DNA from: Ruminococcus sp.
GTDB taxonomy: Bacteria > Bacillota > Clostridia > Oscillospirales > Ruminococcaceae
Direction: 5' to 3'
DNA: 64,000 nucleotides
Assembly: GCA_017525915.1 (NCBI GenBank)
Contig: JAFXSC010000011.1
Span: 31,081-95,080, forward strand
Each line of letters opens with the position of its first letter. Within the stretch, counting starts at the first letter, position 1. The notes below the pieces were generated by a model, which was not told the origin of the DNA, ran no database searches, and saw only the letters and a list, made by a program, of their open reading frames with translations. Positions 15,347-24,458 of the stretch are shown piece by piece. Both the position numbers and the translations under genes were made by a program.

Positions 15347-17032
15347 ATGAAAAAAGTGACAAGTATCAAGACAAAAGTTGCCCTGGCGGCAGTTGTTTTT
15401 ATGTGTATCCTGACGGCTACGATCGCCGGAATCGGATATAAGCTCTACCGCGACAGCGTTACTGAAAGCTATGAAACATATACGGATACGGTTCTGGAAT
15501 ATGCGTATCAGGCAAGTGTAAAGTACAGCTTCGGTGATATGATCGCAGCCCGTGAGATGCCGGAGCAGTATGAAAAGTTCCGGTCAGAGCTTAATACCGT
15601 AAAGGACAGCTCGAAAATCGAATATCTCTATGCGGTGTATTTTGATGATATTGAGGATATGCACAGTCTGCATTATGCGATCAATGCCAAAACGAAGGCA
15701 GAATTATCCTCTGGAAAGCCGCTGTCAGAGATATACACCTATATGGGAAAGCCCTGCGAAGAAGGCGCATTTCACGATGATACACTGAAGATACTCTGGG
15801 GTGCTGTAAAAAACGGCAGCCGGGAAAACGGAACACTGGACGGCTATTCAGACGGATACGGTCATATGCTGAACGGATACCGTGTGATCTTCGACAGTAA
15901 TGACAAGCCTGTTGGTCTTATCTGCGTTGAAATTGATGTCAGCAGGATAAACGTTGAACTCAACCGCTACCTTCGGACTGTGATACTGATAGCATCTTCA
16001 TTTGTGGCCGTTGTCATTCTGGCTTATCTGTTCAATACACAGCGTTTTCTGACCGGTCCGATAGAAAGAATTGCTGAGAGCAGCGATTCCTTCGTAAGAA
16101 AAATGCAGGCGAATACGGAACCGGAAGAGCTTGTATTTGATGAGGTCCGCATCCGCTCGAACGGTGAGCTTCGTGTGCTGGCAGATAATGTCAAAAGTCT
16201 CGCTGACAGTGTGGCGTCCTACATGACAAATCTGAAAGCTGCAACAGCTGAAAAAGAACGTATCAGCACAGAGCTGGAGCTTGCCACAAGGATACAGGAG
16301 TCCATGCTCCCGCATATTTTCCCTCCTTATCCCGACCGACATGAATTTGATATTTATGCGATGATGGAGCCTGCACGAGAGGTGGGTGGCGATTTCTACG
16401 ACTTCTTCCTGATAGACAACGACCATCTGTGTCTTGTCATGGCTGACGTATCCGGTAAGGGCATTCCGGCAGCACTGTTCATGATGATCTCCAAGATCAT
16501 TTTACAAAGCTGTGCAATGCTCGGACAATCTGTGTCGGATATCCTGACGAAAACGAACGAAGCCCTCTGCTCAAATAATCAGGTGGAAATGTTTGTGACC
16601 GTCTGGCTCGGTATTCTTGAGATTTCGACCGGTAGGCTGACCTGTGCCAATGCAGGACACGAATATCCGGTGCTGAAACAAAAAGGAGGAGAATTTGCCC
16701 TCTATAAGGATAAGCACAGCTTTGCGGTCGGCGGCATGGAGGGAATCCGCTATAAGGAATATACGCTCCAGCTCGAACCAGGCGATAAGCTGTTCCTTTA
16801 TACGGACGGTGTACCCGAAGCCACAGATGATAAGCAGCAGATGTTCACAACTGAGAGAATGATAGCTGCACTGAATAAAGAGCCTGATGCAAAGCCGGAA
16901 GTGCTCCTTGAAAATGTCAGGAAAGCAGTGAGTGGTTTTGTGAAAGACGCGGAGCAGTTTGACGATCTGACGATGCTGTGTATTGAGTATACCAATCATT
17001 ATACTATCAAGGGAGACGTGTCAGATGAATGA
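15347..17032 (+). CDS. Membrane PP2C (SpoIIE/RsbU-type) serine phosphatase
   Basis: 561 residues from the ATG at 15347 (AGGAAGGA upstream; the start lies just behind the kinase stop). Membrane segments at about 9-28 and 208-228 bracket an extracytoplasmic sensor domain. A HAMP-like linker follows, then the PP2C domain with EVGGDFYDFF (about 344-353), ADVSGKGIPAALFM and DDLTMLCI. It should dephosphorylate the STAS protein in response to an external signal and thereby switch the partner module. Confidence 0.92.
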   Translation: MKKVTSIKTKVALAAVVFMCILTATIAGIGYKLYRDSVTESYETYTDTVLEYAYQASVKYSFGDMIAAREMPEQYEKFRSELNTVKDSSKIEYLYAVYFDDIEDMHSLHYAINAKTKAELSSGKPLSEIYTYMGKPCEEGAFHDDTLKILWGAVKNGSRENGTLDGYSDGYGHMLNGYRVIFDSNDKPVGLICVEIDVSRINVELNRYLRTVILIASSFVAVVILAYLFNTQRFLTGPIERIAESSDSFVRKMQANTEPEELVFDEVRIRSNGELRVLADNVKSLADSVASYMTNLKAATAEKERISTELELATRIQESMLPHIFPPYPDRHEFDIYAMMEPAREVGGDFYDFFLIDNDHLCLVMADVSGKGIPAALFMMISKIILQSCAMLGQSVSDILTKTNEALCSNNQVEMFVTVWLGILEISTGRLTCANAGHEYPVLKQKGGEFALYKDKHSFAVGGMEGIRYKEYTLQLEPGDKLFLYTDGVPEATDDKQQMFTTERMIAALNKEPDAKPEVLLENVRKAVSGFVKDAEQFDDLTMLCIEYTNHYTIKGDVSDE

Positions 17033-18434
17033 GATAATCTGTCCGCATTGCAAAAAAGCATTTACGATAGACGAAAACGACTATGCCAAACTCATCGCAC
17101 AAGTAAGGACTGCCGAGTTTGATAAAGAGATACATGATAAACTCCAGGCGGAAACTGACAAACAAAAGGCAACTTATGATCTGGATAAAAAAGAAACTGA
17201 AATACAGCATAGAGCAGAAATTTCAGAAAAAGAAAAGCAGATCGAAAAACTGAAAGCTGAAATCGACAAGTTTGAAAACGAGAAAAAACTTGCGGTAAAC
17301 CAGGCGCTTGCTGAAAAAGAGAGCGAAATATCTTCGCTTAAAGCACAGCTTACAACCGCTGAGTCCGAAAAGGAAATTGCGGTCAGTCAGGCGGTCAAGG
17401 TCAAGGACGATGAACTCACCAGAAAGGATCGTGAGATCATCGAATTAAAGTCGAGCCTTAGCAATAAGGAGACTGAAAAAAAGCTTGCCGTCACACAGAT
17501 CGAACAGAAGAAAGACAGTGAGATTGCAAGCAAAAATGCTGAGATACAGACTCTTTCGTCTACAATAGAACTGAAAGAAAGCGAGCATAGGTCAAAGGAA
17601 CAAACTCTGAAAGCCAATTATGAAGAACAGCTCAAAATGAAAGATGAGCAAATTGAGAAATACAAGGATTTCAAACAGCGCCTTTCGACAAAAATGGTCG
17701 GAGAAACACTTGAGCAGCATTGCAGCATTCAGTTCAATCAGTACAGGATGACTGCATTTCCGAACGCTTACTTTGAAAAAGATAATGATTCATCTTCCGG
17801 CAGTAAAGGCGATTTTATCTATAAAGACTTCTCTGATGACGGAACAGAATTCATATCAATAATGTTTGAAATGAAGAATGAAGCAGACACAACTGCTACC
17901 AAGCACAAAAACGAGGACTTTTTCAAAGAGCTCGATAAGGACAGAAATGAGAAGAAATGCGAATATGCAGTGCTTGTTTCAATGCTTGAAGCCGATAATG
18001 AACTGTATAATAACGGAATAGTTGATGTTTCGTATAGGTATCCGAAGATGTATGTTATCCGTCCACAGTTCTTTATTCCGCTTATAACTCTGCTCAAAAA
18101 CGCAGCACTGAATTCACTGGAATACAAGAAACAGCTTTACATCGTCCAGAATCAGCAGGCTGACCTTACAACATTCGAGAGTAATATCGAAACGTTCAAG
18201 AATAGTTTCCTGTATACATACGAAAATGCGACGAAAAAGCATAAAGAAGCAATTGATGGCATTGATAAGGCGATTGCACAGCTCACAAAGATAAAGGAAG
18301 CCCTTCAGACTTCGGACAAGCACCTTAACGCGGCTAATAACAAGCTGGAGTCAGATCTTACCATAAAGCGCCTTACAAAAAACGCTGATTCCGTATATGA
18401 TAAATTGATCGAGATCCGTAATGATAATAAATAA
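17025..18434 (+). CDS. DUF2130 protein with long coiled coil and nuclease-like domain
   Basis: 469 residues from the ATG at 17025, which overlaps the stop of the phosphatase gene by eight bases. It opens MNEIICPHCKKAF, half of a zinc ribbon. Residues about 35-215 are a charged coiled coil (repeated KEKQIEKLKAEI, KESEI patterns). The DUF2130 domain begins GETLEQHCSIQFNQ. GSKGDFIYKDF...FEMKNEAD looks like the D..(E)xK core of PD-(D/E)XK nucleases. The last 100 residues are helical. The coupling to a regulatory operon is odd for this family. Confidence 0.85.
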   Translation: MNEIICPHCKKAFTIDENDYAKLIAQVRTAEFDKEIHDKLQAETDKQKATYDLDKKETEIQHRAEISEKEKQIEKLKAEIDKFENEKKLAVNQALAEKESEISSLKAQLTTAESEKEIAVSQAVKVKDDELTRKDREIIELKSSLSNKETEKKLAVTQIEQKKDSEIASKNAEIQTLSSTIELKESEHRSKEQTLKANYEEQLKMKDEQIEKYKDFKQRLSTKMVGETLEQHCSIQFNQYRMTAFPNAYFEKDNDSSSGSKGDFIYKDFSDDGTEFISIMFEMKNEADTTATKHKNEDFFKELDKDRNEKKCEYAVLVSMLEADNELYNNGIVDVSYRYPKMYVIRPQFFIPLITLLKNAALNSLEYKKQLYIVQNQQADLTTFESNIETFKNSFLYTYENATKKHKEAIDGIDKAIAQLTKIKEALQTSDKHLNAANNKLESDLTIKRLTKNADSVYDKLIEIRNDNK

Positions 18435-18653
18435 CCGGATCGATCATGAACATATGGATCGTGAGCAACTGGTAGATTTTTGGCACCTCAACATTGGAGC
18501 GCCATCCTTTTAATTAAACCTAAGCTGACCTGAACGGCGTTGCTGTTTTCAGACTTGAAGTTGATTATATGACCTGCAAAGCTAAATAATATTTTGGTAT
18601 CATGTATGTTCGCAGTGAAGATCTATAAATTAAAGAAAATGGTATGATCACAT

Positions 18654-19564
18654 ATGGAAAACACTGGAAATAATAAAGCTTATTTTCATCTTCCGGGTCT
18701 GTTTGAATTCTATGACCTGTACAGTGCGTTTCTGCCGCTGTACCGTGAACACAGGGAATATTTCTACGACTGGTGCGAAATAGCGTCTGTCTATGGCGCT
18801 CCTGCCGATTGTATCTGGGGCGGCGGACGAGTTGGATTCGGCGAATGCGATGCTGATGATGTACTCGCTCTTATGAGTGAATATGGTATTTCTTCAAGGC
18901 TCGCTTTCAGCAATTCGCTTTTAAAACCTGAACATCTCTCCGACAGGAAATGCAATGCTCTGTGCGAGCTTTTCGCCGGAAGCCAAGGCGTACAGAACGG
19001 CGTTATAATCCACTCTGATCTTCTGCTTGAACATATTAAAAAAAAATATCCCGGCCTTTATTTCGTTTCCTCGACAACAAAGGTTCAGACTGATTTTGAT
19101 CAGTTTTTAAAGGAAACAGACCGCAGTGATTTAAAATATGTTATTCCTGATTTCAGGCTGAACAAGCTGTACAAAAAACTTGATATGCTCTCGCGGGTCC
19201 AGAAAGATAAAGTCGAATTTCTGTGCAATGAATGCTGCTCGTTTTACTGTAAAGACAGAAAAGCGTGCTATGAAAATGTTAGCCGGAAAAACCTCGGAGA
19301 AGACTGTCCCGACCATGTCTGTACCGCGCCGGATGCCGGAGACGGATACCGTTTTTCAAAGGCGATGAAAAATCCCGGATTTATCAGTATCAACGACATC
19401 ACCAGCACCTATCTGCCCTCGGTTTTTCTAATTTCAAAATAGAAGGCAGAGGACTCGGAAGCGCGGTCAATCTCGAATTTCTGCTTTATTATCTCACAAA
19501 GCCGGAGTATCAGCTTACCGTTCGTGAAGAGATATATCTTGACAGTATGCTGGATCTGTTCTGA
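18654..19564 (+). pseudogene. Cys-rich conserved protein (U32/radical-enzyme-associated type), frameshifted
   Basis: The reading frame from 18654 stops at 19442 after LPSVFLISK. One base further on, the sequence continues in another frame from GGT at 19421 as GFSNFKIEGRGLGSA and ends at TGA 19564 (47 codons). GFSNFKIEGRG after TYLP is a natural continuation, so a single base is missing near 19418-19421. The body has LAFSNSLLKPEHLSD, a KYVIPDFRLNKLYKK stretch, and a Cys cluster FLCNECCSFYCKDRKAC...EDCPDHVC that could hold an iron-sulphur site. The family resembles collagenase-like U32 proteins but I am not certain. Lost function or a sequencing error are both possible. Confidence 0.65.
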
Positions 19565-19628
19565 ATATAAACAAAAGATGCTGAAAGGCGACGTTGTTTT
19601 CAATCGCCGTGGGGAATGGGTGAAATCT

Positions 19629-20321
19629 ATGAGTGATATTTTTACGATTCAGGAAGAATTTCTGAGACAGCAGAATGAGCTGTGTGACAGGATAGAGACG
19701 ACTGACAAATTCGATATTGACAGCGTGAAGCTGATCGCAGGTGTTGACCTTGCCTATTGGAATAAGGACGACGAAGAGTATGCGGTCTGCTGTATCGTTA
19801 TTATTGATGCGAATACGCATGAAGTCATTGAAAAGCAGCATTACAGCGGAAAGATAGAAGTGCCGTATATGCCGGGATTCCTTGCGTTCAGAGAATTGCC
19901 GCTTATACTGAAAACAGTGGAGCTGCTTGAAAGCAATCCTGATATATTCATTTTTGACGGTAACGGTTATCTGCACCCACGGCACATGGGTATTGCAACT
20001 CACGCGAGCTTTTATCTGAACAAGCCGACTATCGGTATCGCAAAAACATATTTCCGTGTCGATAAAAAGACCGACTACACAGAACCCGATAACGATGCTG
20101 GCAGCTATACTGATATCGTCATAGACGGCGAGATCTACGGCAGAGCGCTGAGGACTCAAAAGGATGTCAAGCCGATATTTGTATCTATCGGAAACTACAT
20201 ATCTCTTGATACTGCCTGTGTTCTTGCGATGAGACTAACTGACAAGGAAAGCCATATACCGATTCCAACACGATTGGCTGATTTGGAGACACATATCGAA
20301 AGAGAAGCAGAGAGAAGTTAA
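19629..20321 (+). CDS. nfi: Endonuclease V (deoxyinosine 3' endonuclease)
   Basis: 230 residues from the ATG at 19629 (MSDIFTIQEEF), the normal family length; in-frame upstream codons would add an unlikely tail. It nicks DNA (or RNA) one phosphodiester 3' to inosine. Motifs: IAGVDLAY with Asp40, VPYMPGFLAFREL with Tyr80 and Glu89, and FIFDGNGYLHPRHMGIATH with Asp110. All catalytic residues are present. A terminator follows directly. Confidence 0.95.
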   Translation: MSDIFTIQEEFLRQQNELCDRIETTDKFDIDSVKLIAGVDLAYWNKDDEEYAVCCIVIIDANTHEVIEKQHYSGKIEVPYMPGFLAFRELPLILKTVELLESNPDIFIFDGNGYLHPRHMGIATHASFYLNKPTIGIAKTYFRVDKKTDYTEPDNDAGSYTDIVIDGEIYGRALRTQKDVKPIFVSIGNYISLDTACVLAMRLTDKESHIPIPTRLADLETHIEREAERS

Positions 20322-20332
20322 CAAGGGAACTG

Positions 20333-20362
20333 AGCACTTGTCCAAATAGGCAAGTGCTTTTT
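20333..20362 (+). terminator. Terminator of nfi
   Basis: AGCACTTG / CAAGTGCT, 10-base loop, then TTTTT. Confidence 0.85.
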
Positions 20363-20407
20363 CTCGTCTTAGATGTATTCAGCGAAGTGTTCATAATAAA
20401 CGCATAT

Positions 20408-20432
20408 AAAAAACTCGCCCTTCATGGGCGAG
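20408..20432 (-). terminator. Terminator of the minus-strand phosphatase operon
   Basis: CTCGCCC / GGGCGAG with loop TTCAT; on the minus strand it is followed by TTTTTT. Confidence 0.85.
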
Positions 20433-20457
20433 AATAAATTTCAAATACAAGGATATA

Positions 20458-21186
20458 TCAATCATGCCGCTGTTCGTTATTGCTGAACATTTCGCAGAAT
20501 CGTCCTGCAAATGCAGGCGGTTCTCCACCGCTATTCAGGTGGGAGATATCTCCGAAAGCTGAAACACGGAAGTACGCTATGCCTTCACGGCGTTCCTCTG
20601 TGCAAACGGTAGTTACCGAGGTAGGTGCAGCAATGAAGCCGTGCCAGAGCACCATAGGCGATATGCCGAGAAGATGTCCGAGCATCACACATTCAACTCC
20701 GAAATGGCAGAACAGCGCGATTGTATCTTCATTGGGACGGACTGCGATATAGCAGTTTCCGGAACGATCATAGCCGTGCTTGGAAAGCAGTGTGTCCAGA
20801 CCGTTCTGAACATAGGCAATGCCGTTTTTCATATCTGCTTCGGACATCACTGGAACGTCAGTCCACTTGTCCTTGTCGTAGTATTCTGGAACAGCAGTCC
20901 AGTCCTGCGGCAGCATATCCCAAGCAATGCGGCGCTGACCGTCAGGACCAATAATAAGATTGCGGTCAAATTCATGCAGCCAGTCGAGAGTTTCTGCTGT
21001 CCGTCCGCATCTTTTCAAAGTATACTCAGCGGTCGCCTGCGCCCTGCCGAGAGGGGAGACATAATAAGCGGCAATATCCATTGGAGCTATTCGCTCAGCG
21101 AGCAATGCAGCTTCCTTATGACCTTTTTCGGTTAGCGAGTCGATAGTGTAGTCAGGATCACCGTGCCTGATAATAAGCAGTTTCAT
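20458..21186 (-). CDS. Histidine phosphatase family protein (phosphoglycerate-mutase-like)
   Basis: 242 residues from the ATG at 21186, where MKLLIIRHGDPDY gives the catalytic RHG motif at residues 7-9; longer frames upstream lack a ribosome site. YYVSPLGRAQATAEY carries the second Arg and FCHFGVECVML the second catalytic His. Enzymes of this type remove phosphate from sugars, nucleotides or acids via a phosphohistidine. The last gene of a four-gene operon rich in phosphatases. Confidence 0.9.
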   Translation of the reverse strand: MKLLIIRHGDPDYTIDSLTEKGHKEAALLAERIAPMDIAAYYVSPLGRAQATAEYTLKRCGRTAETLDWLHEFDRNLIIGPDGQRRIAWDMLPQDWTAVPEYYDKDKWTDVPVMSEADMKNGIAYVQNGLDTLLSKHGYDRSGNCYIAVRPNEDTIALFCHFGVECVMLGHLLGISPMVLWHGFIAAPTSVTTVCTEERREGIAYFRVSAFGDISHLNSGGEPPAFAGRFCEMFSNNEQRHD

Positions 21187-21206
21187 ATTTTTGTGCCTTT
21201 CTGGAT

Positions 21207-22049
21207 TTACTTTTCTTCGATAAACATTCCCGTCAGTTTCGGAACATTGAAGCGTGAGGTGAAAAGGTCGCATTTGCAGAGAAATTCGTAAAAAACGTGC
21301 CTCCCAAGTCCGGACATCGATTCATAATTCCCCTGACCTTTGGCGAGTATAACGTCGGAATTATCGAGAACTTCTTTTGCATATTCGGGCAGCATTTCGC
21401 AGATAGTTCCAGCGATCGCTTCACCGTTGGAGACTATCTCGGCAACAGTATCAAGTCCGACATAGTTTGCGTCTTCGACGGTCGCATCGTTAAGAACTTC
21501 TCCGCCCCGAACCATAGCTCTTACAGTCAGCTGCGGAAATCTCTTTTGCAGCTGTTCGAGCAAAAGCTTGTCGAGAACTATCTCTCCGCAGTTGTCGCAT
21601 ATCAGAAGAAAAGTACCAGCGCCGCAGCACTCCCGGAGAAATGCTTCGTAAGTCCTGCGGTCATCTTCACGCATTTCAGTATTCCTGAACAGCGCAAGGA
21701 ACTCGTCACTGTTAATGCTGCTCATAGCTCCGAAGTCGATATAATTGCCTATTCTTGCCATTATCAGCGCCTTCGCAAGAGGATCTTCCGCGGAGTTTAT
21801 TTCGCGGCGAAGGCTGTCCTCCATAGAAAGCACAAGGTCATTGTACTGCTTCTTAATTGCGCTGTAATCTGCCGTTTCACCGAAATATTTCATATGTACC
21901 TTGTTGAAAAGATAGACCATATACGGACTTGTATCTGTTTCTTTCCGGTTGTCGAGAAGGCGTTTTACTTCTGTAAGATACCCGATGTTATCTGTTTTAT
22001 TCTTCTGGCGCTCATACAAACATTCAGCGCAGCTTTGTGGAATTCGCAT
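21207..22049 (-). CDS. DUF89 (ARMT1-like) damage-control phosphatase
   Basis: 280 residues from the ATG at 22049 (AAGAGG upstream), five codons inside the longest frame. CAECLYERQ opens the protein with two Cys. The core motifs FLLICDNCGEIVLDK, VLNDATVEDANYVG and VILAKGQGNYESM are diagnostic of DUF89. The family is metal-dependent and hydrolyses damaged or side-product phosphometabolites. Its neighbours PgeF and the histidine phosphatase also fit metabolite clean-up. Confidence 0.9.
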   Translation of the reverse strand: MRIPQSCAECLYERQKNKTDNIGYLTEVKRLLDNRKETDTSPYMVYLFNKVHMKYFGETADYSAIKKQYNDLVLSMEDSLRREINSAEDPLAKALIMARIGNYIDFGAMSSINSDEFLALFRNTEMREDDRRTYEAFLRECCGAGTFLLICDNCGEIVLDKLLLEQLQKRFPQLTVRAMVRGGEVLNDATVEDANYVGLDTVAEIVSNGEAIAGTICEMLPEYAKEVLDNSDVILAKGQGNYESMSGLGRHVFYEFLCKCDLFTSRFNVPKLTGMFIEEK

Positions 22050-22067
22050 TTTATACCTCTTCATGTG

Positions 22068-22805
22068 TTATTCTTTCATAATAATGTACGCAAGATTCTG
22101 TTTGCCCCTGTCGCCGCGCCTGTATGAGTAATATGTTGTATCATGGCAGGTGCAGCCACTCGCGGCGCATATGTTTTTACAGGAAATACCCTCGGATGTC
22201 AGTTTCAGACGTATTGCCTGAGTAAGATTGAGATACAAACGTCCTTCACGCTGCTGAAATACACGTTCAAGTTCTTCTGGTGCAAAAACTTTGGCGTACT
22301 CATCACGGACTTCCTCGCCGACTTCATAGCAATCTGCACAGATATGAGGTCCTATAATTATTTGTATATCTGAAGGAACGGCTCCCAACTTTTTCATCCG
22401 CTCAACAGCATTGTGTATCAGCATTCCCGCCGCCGACCTCCAGCCGCAGTGAAGTAGTCCGATAACCTCAGCCTTTTCATCGACAAGATAAACCGGAACG
22501 CAGTCAGCGGCAATAATGCTCAGAACCAAGCCTTTTTCAGCAGTGATAAGTCCGTCAACTTTTCTGAGATCGTTGTCCTTGATAACACCGGAACCGCCGT
22601 GTTCAGAGCCGACTATTTCGACTTTGTCTCCGCCTGCCTGATAGGGACGGATAAAGCGTGAGAGCGGCATTTCAAGCTTTTTACTGAGTGCAGTATAATC
22701 GTTTGTCGGCGGATCAGAGGGTTCGTTCCTCGACCAGATCCCTTCTTTTCCGGACGTAAAGCCTGCAAGCGCAAAGTCGCTGTCGATCATCGTTATTTCC
22801 TTCAT
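22068..22805 (-). CDS. pgeF: Purine nucleoside phosphorylase / 'polyphenol oxidase' family protein (YfiH/YlmD)
   Basis: 245 residues. SIIAADCVPVYLVD, GLLHCGWRSAAGMLI and IGPHICADCYEVGEEV hold the Zn-binding and catalytic His/Cys residues of the DUF152 family. Members were first called laccases but act as nucleoside phosphorylases/adenosine deaminases, and in E. coli also as an editing enzyme of peptidoglycan precursors. The start overlaps the stop of the LMW phosphatase gene. Confidence 0.9.
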   Translation of the reverse strand: MKEITMIDSDFALAGFTSGKEGIWSRNEPSDPPTNDYTALSKKLEMPLSRFIRPYQAGGDKVEIVGSEHGGSGVIKDNDLRKVDGLITAEKGLVLSIIAADCVPVYLVDEKAEVIGLLHCGWRSAAGMLIHNAVERMKKLGAVPSDIQIIIGPHICADCYEVGEEVRDEYAKVFAPEELERVFQQREGRLYLNLTQAIRLKLTSEGISCKNICAASGCTCHDTTYYSYRRGDRGKQNLAYIIMKE

Positions 22806-23260
22806 AATTGCTCAATAAGGTAATTGAGAAGCCCCTTGCAGCCTTCTTCGATATTGGCGTAAGCTTTACCGAAATCCCGGGTATACCACGGGTCTGAAAC
22901 GTCATCGCTCCTGCCTGTAAATGCGAGGAGCTTGTATATCTTCCCATCTTTGTCGCTGCCGAAAATGCGGTTCATATTGCGGATATTGGCAGTATCCATT
23001 CCAATGAAATAGTCGTATTTATCGTAGTCGGACTTTTTAAGCTGAACTGCATACTTTCCTGCACAGCCTATGCCGTGCTTTGCAAGCTCAGATTTTGCAG
23101 GAGGATAGACGGAATTGCCAATCTCCTCCGTGCTTGTCGCACTTGAAGTAATGTAAAAGTCATTGGAATAGCCTGCGTCTGACGCCAGCTTTTTCATTAC
23201 AAACTCAGCAATCGGTGACCTGCAAATATTGCCGTGGCAAACAAACATAACTCTTATCAT
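22802..23260 (-). CDS. Low-molecular-weight protein tyrosine phosphatase
   Basis: 152 residues. FVCHGNICRSPIAEF gives the P-loop CX5R(S) with Cys8 and Arg14, and SDPWYTRDF near residue 122 supplies the general acid Asp. It dephosphorylates phosphotyrosine. First gene of the minus-strand operon running to 20458. Ribosome site AGAGG. Confidence 0.93.
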   Translation of the reverse strand: MIRVMFVCHGNICRSPIAEFVMKKLASDAGYSNDFYITSSATSTEEIGNSVYPPAKSELAKHGIGCAGKYAVQLKKSDYDKYDYFIGMDTANIRNMNRIFGSDKDGKIYKLLAFTGRSDDVSDPWYTRDFGKAYANIEEGCKGLLNYLIEQL

Positions 23261-23283
23261 ACGTTTTTACCTCTAATTATTCA

Positions 23284-23736
23284 TCACTTGGAAACAGCCC
23301 ATCTCGGTCCTTCTGCGCCGATTACTCCATTGAGGGCAAATCCGCATTTCTCAAGCACTCTTTTTGATGCAGCATTGTCTGAATCGGTCTCCGCTTCCAC
23401 TGCAGTGACCTCCGGATGCGCAAACGCCCATTCCAATACTGCCTTGACTGCTTCGGTCGCATAACCGTTGTTCTGATATTCTTCATTGATACCGTATCCG
23501 ATCTCTGCAACGCCGTCCGCAGAAAGTCCCTTGAAGCAGAGTTCACCGATATGTGCGCCGTCTTTCAGTTCGATCATCCAGATCGCATACCACTCCCACT
23601 GGTCGGGATGCTCCAGACAGCCGTTCAGCATTTCTGTGTAAGCAGCTTTCAGGACATCAACAGTCTGCGCTTCAATGAACTGTTCCATGATATCCTGAGA
23701 TGCAGCATAGATTTTCAGCCTTCTTGTTTCGAGCAT
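23284..23736 (-). CDS. GNAT acetyltransferase (RimJ/RimL type)
   Basis: 150 residues: MLETRRLKIYAAS at the start, IGYGINEEYQNNGYATEAVK as acetyl-CoA loop (QNNGYAT), and DNAASKRVLEKCGF near the end, the standard RimJ-like pattern. It may acetylate a protein N-terminus or a small amine. AAAAGGAG precedes the ATG. Confidence 0.88.
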   Translation of the reverse strand: MLETRRLKIYAASQDIMEQFIEAQTVDVLKAAYTEMLNGCLEHPDQWEWYAIWMIELKDGAHIGELCFKGLSADGVAEIGYGINEEYQNNGYATEAVKAVLEWAFAHPEVTAVEAETDSDNAASKRVLEKCGFALNGVIGAEGPRWAVSK

Positions 23737-23758
23737 TGAGTTCTCCTTTTTTCAGGCT

Positions 23759-24277
23759 TTATTCTGCCCAGTAAACGTAGTTTTCTTTGCGCGGCGAGAC
23801 AGCAGGTTCTTCACAGTCAGCATATCCAAGAATACAGTGACCTATTCCTTCGTAGTCTCCGTTGATACCGAGACTTTTGAGCAGTTCCTTACCTTCCTCA
23901 GACGCGAATTCCTCCTTTGCACGGTGTATCCAGCAGCTTGAAATGTCGTAAGCATGGGCGGCATTCATAAGGTTGCCCATGACAAGGCTTCCGTCGTACA
24001 GGTATGTGGGAAACTCTTTATTTGCAAGCACGATCAGTACGACCGGAGCGTTGTAGAAAGGGTCGGTATCAACTCCCATTATTCTTGCATTCAGCGCAGA
24101 AAGGCGGTCGCGTATCTCTTTGTTTGTAACGGCAATAATTACAGGGGACTGCCTGTTCATTCCTGTAGGAGCATAGGTTCCGGCTTCGATTATCTTCCCG
24201 ATAATATCCTTTGGAATCATATCAGATCTGAATTTCCTGATACTTCTTCTTGTAAGCATATTTGTGATAGCGTCCAT
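23759..24277 (-). CDS. Nitroreductase family protein
   Basis: 172 residues: RRSIRKFRSDMIPKDI is the FMN-phosphate binding start, AGTYAPTGMNRQSP the next FMN contact. CILGYADCE near the end matches the conserved GY. Small FMN-dependent NAD(P)H oxidoreductase; substrate unknown. Ribosome site GAGGAGG. Confidence 0.92.
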   Translation of the reverse strand: MDAITNMLTRRSIRKFRSDMIPKDIIGKIIEAGTYAPTGMNRQSPVIIAVTNKEIRDRLSALNARIMGVDTDPFYNAPVVLIVLANKEFPTYLYDGSLVMGNLMNAAHAYDISSCWIHRAKEEFASEEGKELLKSLGINGDYEGIGHCILGYADCEEPAVSPRKENYVYWAE

Positions 24278-24379
24278 GTTTTTCCTCCTCAGAGTTTATT
24301 GATAATTATTCGGCGCGAGATGCCTCGCTCGTTTTTTGATAACTGCTTTCATTTTCAAGTTCCAATATCGATCAAAATT

Positions 24380-24430
24380 ATTATATCACTTTTCAGAGGT
24401 GTTGTAAATGCCTTTGCGTTGTGCTATAAT
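24380..24430. promoter_or_regulatory. Overlapping divergent promoters of nitroreductase and crcB
   Basis: Plus: TTGTAA (24402-24407), 17 bp, TATAAT (24425-24430). Minus: TTTACA (24408-24403), 17 bp, TATAAT (24385-24380). The two -35 boxes occupy almost the same bases, so polymerase cannot sit on both at once. Confidence 0.7.
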
Positions 24431-24458
24431 AGAAAAAATATAATGAGTGGGTGATAGT

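Noticed and set aside
24431-24458. Fluoride riboswitch before crcB
   Set aside because: Only 28 bases separate the -10 box from the start codon, too short for the crcB motif, and its conserved core was not seen.
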